NCBI RefSeq assembly: GCF_001905885.1
Contig: NZ_LIYH01000004.1
Location: forward strand, 248,001-312,000
From: Streptomyces sp. CB03234
GTDB lineage: Bacteria > Actinomycetota > Actinomycetes > Streptomycetales > Streptomycetaceae
Direction of reading: 5' to 3'
DNA length: 64,000 bases
Below are positions 60,663-64,000 of this stretch, piece after piece; position 1 is the stretch's first letter, and the number at the start of each line of letters is the position of its first letter. A model generated the notes under the pieces. It was not told the DNA's origin and did not search any database. It worked only from the letters and a program-made list of their open reading frames with translations. The translations under genes and the position numbers were made by a program.

Positions 60663-60998
60663 CTACTTCTGCGGAACACTCCCCGCAAGTGCCGCCGCCC
60701 CGCGACGGATGGAGAGCAGCAGTGCGCCGCCCACCGCCGCCGACGTGAGACCGAGGACGCCGACGGCCGCGGCCAGGCTGCCTACGAGGCCGTCCAGGGC
60801 CAGCAGTACGAGCGGGCAGACGAACTCGCCCCCGAAGACCAGGGTGAGCAGGGAGGGCAGGAGGATGCCTGTACCGAGGCAGTTGAGGACGGCCCCGACG
60901 ACCGGAACGGTGGGGTTGCCGGCGAGGGCCATCACCACGAATCCGGCCCCACACAGCGCGAATACGGCGGGGAGCCTGCGCGCCGGTGTGCCGGAGAA
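60663..60998 (-). pseudogene. C-terminal remnant of an MFS transporter
   Basis: About 112 residues with three or four hydrophobic helices (PAVFALCGAGFVVMALAGNP, VVGAVLNCLGTGILLPSLLT, LLALDGLVGSLAAAVGVLGL), typical of the last MFS helices with one stretch missing between LVFGGEF and CPLVLLAL. The N-terminal part is cut off where the IS5-type fragment begins at about 60999. The stop is at 60663. Confidence 0.6.
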
Positions 60999-61428
60999 AG
61001 GCCTATTCGGCATCGGCACCACGACGGCCTACCGCTACGCCACCGAAGCGGTCGAGCTCCTGGCCGCTCTCGCTTCCGGCCTGACCGACGGGGTGCGGAC
61101 CGCGTCGGCGAAGGCGTACCTGATCCTGGACGGCACTCTCCTGCCCATTGACCGCATCGCCGCGGACCGGCCGTTCTACTCCGGCAAGCACAAGAGGCAC
61201 GGCATGTACGTGCAGGTCATCGCCGACCCCTTCGGCCGGCTGCTATGGGCCTCACCGGCCCTGCACGGCGCCGTCCACGATATCCGTGCGGCCCGCGAAC
61301 ACGGCATCGTCGACGCCCTGGCCGAGGCCGGCGTCCCGTGCTGGGCTGACAAGGGGTACCGAGGCGCCGGCAGCACCGTCCGCATCCCGTGCTGGGGGCG
61401 AGCGACCTCCGGTGCGGCCTCGCCGTAG
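60999..61428 (+). mobile_element. IS5-family transposase fragment (DDE_4/HARBI1-like)
   Basis: Reads in frame LFGIGTTTAYRYATEAVELL, then AYLILDGTLLPIDRIAADRP with the first catalytic Asp, HGMYVQVIADPFGRLLWASP and WADKGYRGAG with the second Asp. The N-terminal start and the last third with the catalytic Glu are missing; from about 61385 the frame is no longer transposase-like and ends at 61428. No terminal repeats were recognised. Confidence 0.8.
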
Positions 61429-61429
61429 A

Positions 61430-62095
61430 CGGTGGCCGATCTGGTCGGCGGGCTGCGGGATCACGGCACGGATGCCGCGCCGACGGAGGTGCCCACGGAT
61501 CGCGCGCGATGAGTATGCGCGATCAGCAAGGACGGTCGCAGGACGGGTTCTTGGCCTGCCGAGTTTTCGTTGCGGGACCCGGATTCCGGCCATGACCGCC
61601 TCGAAGGCCAGCGCGTCACCAGCCTGACCCGCGGTGACATGGATGGACAGGGCCGCGCCCGGCTGTCACTGGCCAGGTGAACGTTCGTGCTCAAGCCACC
61701 GCGGGAGCGTCCGAGCGCGTGATCCTCCGGCTCGGACCGGTCGGGCGCCCCCTTTTCCTTGCTCCGGCTGAATGCTGGTGAGCCCGGCAGACGGTGGAGT
61801 CGACCGAGACTGCCCGACCCACGTCGTCGCCAGCATCCGCCTCTGTAAAGACAGCCGCGAGAATCCGTTCCCATGTGCCGTCCACGGCCCACCTGAGCAG
61901 GCGTTTATGCGCGGTCTGGAAGGGTTCGAGCTCCTCTGGCAGATTGCGCCAAGGCGAGCAGGTGCGGTACTTCCATGCGATGGCTTCCAGGGTTCGGCGA
62001 TGGTCGGCCCACCGTCGTCCACGGACAGGATCGAGCGGCATTGGCGGCTCGATCCGGTGCCACACCGCATCAGTGATTACTAACCGGACAGACAC
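61430..62095 (-). mobile_element. Second IS5-family transposase, truncated and frameshifted
   Basis: Starts at GTG 62095: RLVITDAVWHRIEPPMPLDP, then RRTLEAIAWKYRTCSPWRNL and VSVDSTVCRAHQHSAGARKR with the first catalytic Asp. Near 61760-61790 the frame shifts (EPEDHALGRSRGGLSTNVHL in the next frame), then once more (FEAVMAGIRVPQRKLGRPRT, VLADRAYSSRAIRGHLRRRG with the second Asp). The end with the Glu and C-terminus is missing at the border with the plus-strand IS5 fragment at about 61430. The element is inactive. Confidence 0.82.
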
Positions 62096-62313
62096 AAGTC
62101 CCGTCGGGCCCGTCGCCGGCTTCTGTGGCCCGGAAGCCCTCAAGGCCTCTGGAGGACCCTGACATCTGTCAGGAGCGGACGTGTCCCTCCCACTCCGACG
62201 ATGGCGGTACCTGATCGAGCGGCTGAATTGGGGAATGGCGAGCATGCTGAAAAGCTGGACGGGAATGAACGAATCTTCTGCCGGCATGGCAACTTCACGA
62301 GCCTGACGAGTCG

Positions 62314-63213
62314 ATGAACAGGCCTGCGAAGCGCGCTCTCCGAGTAGCGCTGCTTGCGAGTGCTCTGCTGCTCTTGTCCACGGCCTGTGGCGAGACGGTG
62401 AAGGAGGGTCAGGAGGGCGCTGCCTTTCCGACCAAGGAACAGGAGTCCCTGCTGTGGCAGGCGCAGTCCGTGCTGGTCGGGAGATGCATGCGTGACCGCG
62501 GGTTCTCCTACGAGGTGGACACGGGCAACAGCGCCACCATCCGAAACGAATTCCCCTTCGGCATCGATGACTTGGCCTGGGCCGAAAGGCACGGCTTGGC
62601 GGGGCCCGGCACCGTGCAAGAGGCCGGCGCCCGGGCGGGCAATCCGAATCAGCGGTACTACGAGACGCTGACCAAGGAGAAGCAGGCAGCCTACATGGCG
62701 GCGCTTTACGGCGGCCGCCGGAACCTCGTCTCGGTGAAGCTCGACAACGGAGCGGTGGTGAGGGCGAGCCAGCAAGGCTGTACCGCCGCCGCAGAGCGGG
62801 AGCTGTACGGGGACTTCCCCCAGTGGTTCACGCATAGCACGGTGGCGAGCCAATTCAAGTCGTCGGCGCTGTCCGCCGCCATGAAAGATCCGGCCTATGC
62901 CAGGGCAATGAACTCCTGGGCCAGATGCATGGCCGGCCTGGGCCATGAAGTCGGCAGTCCCCAGCAACTGCGGCAGTCGTTCGAGGAACGCAAGGCCGTC
63001 ATGGCGAAAGAGGAAAGTCGGCAACTGGAGCGAACCCTCGCTGTCGCCGAGGCGACCTGTGTTCGCCGGGAAAAAATCGCCCAAACAGGAAAGAGGCTTC
63101 ATGAAGTCCATCTGAAGAGGGTGCAGAAGAAGGAGAGCGCTCTGTTCCAAACCTATCGCAGCATGTGGAACGAGGCGTTGAAGAAGTCACAGAAGATCAT
63201 TCCTGGAGAATGA
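62314..63213 (+). CDS. Exported lipoprotein, function unknown
   Basis: A 299-residue lipoprotein: signal MNRPAKRALRVALLASALLL with lipobox LSTAC (Cys25). The mature part is helical and charged with four scattered cysteines (RCMRDRGFSY, QQGCTAAAERE, WARCMAGLG, EATCVRREK) that could make two disulfides. The repeated CM element in GRCMRDRG and ARCMAGLG hints at two related halves. It ends with a basic helix. Streptomyces genomes carry many such proteins, often near secreted partners. The stop TGA at 63211-63213 overlaps a possible ATG for the next gene, so they may form an operon. Confidence 0.72.
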   Translation: MNRPAKRALRVALLASALLLLSTACGETVKEGQEGAAFPTKEQESLLWQAQSVLVGRCMRDRGFSYEVDTGNSATIRNEFPFGIDDLAWAERHGLAGPGTVQEAGARAGNPNQRYYETLTKEKQAAYMAALYGGRRNLVSVKLDNGAVVRASQQGCTAAAERELYGDFPQWFTHSTVASQFKSSALSAAMKDPAYARAMNSWARCMAGLGHEVGSPQQLRQSFEERKAVMAKEESRQLERTLAVAEATCVRREKIAQTGKRLHEVHLKRVQKKESALFQTYRSMWNEALKKSQKIIPGE

Positions 63214-63233
63214 TCACTCAGAAAGGGAATATT

Positions 63234-63626
63234 GTGCGACCACTCCGTAGGGCCGCGACCGCGGTGGCGGCGGCCACTCTCGCGTTCACCGGTATGTCCG
63301 TGGCAGGCGCCGGCAACGCGTCTGCCACGGACACCCCTCACTGCCCGTCCGGCTACTTCTGCGCCTTCGAGCACATGAACTTCACGGGCAACGTCTACTT
63401 GGCCGCCGGTTCCGACGCATCCTGGCCCGAGCGCATCAACCGGAAGGACTCCTCCTGGGCGAACGCCGGGATCACCGGGCCGGGCATCCCCGCATGGGTC
63501 AAGGTCTACCCGCTCAACTTCCAACTGGGCGCGTCCACCATCTGCCTCGCCCCCGGCCGGGAGGTCAGTTACCTCTCCTACGCCAACGACGGCGGCAGGT
63601 CACACGGTTGGTACCACGGCTGCTAG
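63234..63626 (+). CDS. Secreted peptidase inhibitor, I36 family-like
   Basis: A 130-residue exported protein. The signal MRPLRRAATAVAAATLAFTG ends near ASA, and the mature part reads DTPHCPSGYFCAFEHMNFTG, followed by SWANAGITGPGIPAWVKVYP, similar to the crystallin-like inhibitor SMI-type family I36 of Streptomyces with paired disulfides. I chose GTG 63234 because AAAGGGA is five bases upstream; ATG 63210 would add eight residues. It follows the lipoprotein gene by 20 bp and probably shares its transcript. Confidence 0.8.
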   Translation: MRPLRRAATAVAAATLAFTGMSVAGAGNASATDTPHCPSGYFCAFEHMNFTGNVYLAAGSDASWPERINRKDSSWANAGITGPGIPAWVKVYPLNFQLGASTICLAPGREVSYLSYANDGGRSHGWYHGC

Positions 63627-63829
63627 GCGGATGCGCCTCCTCCATGGGTGCCTGACCGGAGGATGTTCAAGAGCGTGACGGGCGGGGCCCTCGGACGGCC
63701 GGCTGAGACACCTGATTTCTCGGTCGGGCGCCCCGAGGGCCTCGTCGGTGACTTGTCCCTGCCGCGCTGGACCCGCCGCGCCCGTAGCTAAGACGGTGTC
63801 TTGATTGGCGCTGGCTCGTTGCGCCGGGC

Positions 63830-64000
63830 GTGGACATAGTTGAGCTGATGGTGCCGGACGGGCTGTGGGAGATCTTCCAGACGGTGGCACGGAGCCGCCG
63901 GTACGAGCCCCGGCGAGCTGGACTGGTCGCGCTGCGCGATCGACTCGGCCAGTGTCCGGGCGGTCAAAGGGGGCCCCTGACTGGACCGAATCCGACCGAT
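63830..64000 (+). mobile_element. IS5-family transposase fragment at window end
   Basis: GTG 63830 begins VDIVELMVPDGLWEIFQTVA, the N-terminus of a common IS5-type transposase. After RSRRYEP it jumps to GELDWSRCAIDSASVRAVKG, which normally lies about 80 residues later and contains the first catalytic Asp. So an internal deletion has occurred. A further frame problem appears near KGGP, where the expected LTGPNPTD is out of frame. The element continues beyond the window. Confidence 0.72.

Noticed and set aside
58969..60954. A 661-residue minus-strand frame over the AI-2E-type gene
   Set aside because: Only the piece at 60390-60615 resembles a protein (Tat signal). The remainder is antisense with Asp/His/Gln-rich composition.
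1..64000. tRNA, rRNA, riboswitch or phage attachment sites
   Set aside because: I looked for tRNA-like cloverleaf ends with TTCGA loops, rRNA core sequences and cobalamin/TPP-type boxes and saw none that I could support. A structured RNA search would be needed to exclude weak ones.

Overview
The window looks like a chromosomal segment of a Streptomyces-type actinomycete. Base composition is very GC-rich with strong GC preference at third codon positions, GTG and TTG starts are common, and the gene content is typical: an anti-sigma-like ATPase, a PucR-type regulator, a SpoIIE-type phosphatase, a Nudix hydrolase next to apolipoprotein N-acyltransferase, a DUF6643-like protein and IS701/IS5 remnants. 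Names come from reading the translations; no database search was run.

Layout. 1-22.8 kb is ordinary chromosome: a ROK protein end, mycoredoxin, an anti-sigma-like ATPase, a cysteine-synthase-like PLP enzyme, two SRPBCC proteins, a GC-rich repetitive spacer (4.3-4.9 kb), a DeoR repressor, a membrane-embedded serine hydrolase with a TTA codon, a beta-helix/AAA ATPase fusion, an Rv1733c-type membrane protein, a MOSC protein, an HpnB-like glycosyltransferase, an Asp/Glu racemase-like enzyme, Lnt, Nudix, an SDR, a GAF/PucR regulator carrying a 15-bp minisatellite, and an MHS-type transporter.

23.2-32.7 kb is a copper-handling island: an F510_1955-type lipoprotein, a MerR/CueR-like regulator, a CopA P1B-ATPase, a Met-rich secreted protein (frameshifted), decayed ApbE and ferric/ferredoxin-reductase genes, a CopZ-like chaperone, a TauE/SafE protein with a C-terminal cupredoxin domain, two His-rich exported proteins, a 48-residue MymT-like metallothionein, and a truncated second F510_1955 copy. 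Three near-identical MerR-type operators lie in front of the lipoprotein, copA and the metallothionein, which suggests one regulon. An IS701 fragment bounds the island on the right.

33.4-39 kb is a gene graveyard: a flippase and two GT4 glycosyltransferases broken by several frameshifts. 39-47 kb holds a TPR protein and a complete kdpFABC-kdpE cluster for high-affinity K+ uptake. It has an extra 27-residue membrane peptide ahead of kdpF and five ~11-bp direct repeats upstream that look like KdpE sites, but kdpD is reduced to an internally deleted remnant.

47-60 kb contains a second membrane-embedded serine hydrolase (paralogue of the one at 5.9 kb), a SpoIIE phosphatase, a two-gene system of a small helical protein and a 1,709-residue STAND-like NTPase with TPR repeats (50.9-56.6 kb, the best candidate for an undescribed conflict or signalling system), a VOC protein, a secreted tripeptidyl-aminopeptidase-like hydrolase and an AI-2E-type permease. 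60.2-62.1 kb is a patchwork of truncated MarR, MBL, MFS and IS5 genes. The window ends with a lipoprotein, an I36-type protease inhibitor and another IS5 fragment. No rRNA, tRNA or CRISPR array was recognised.
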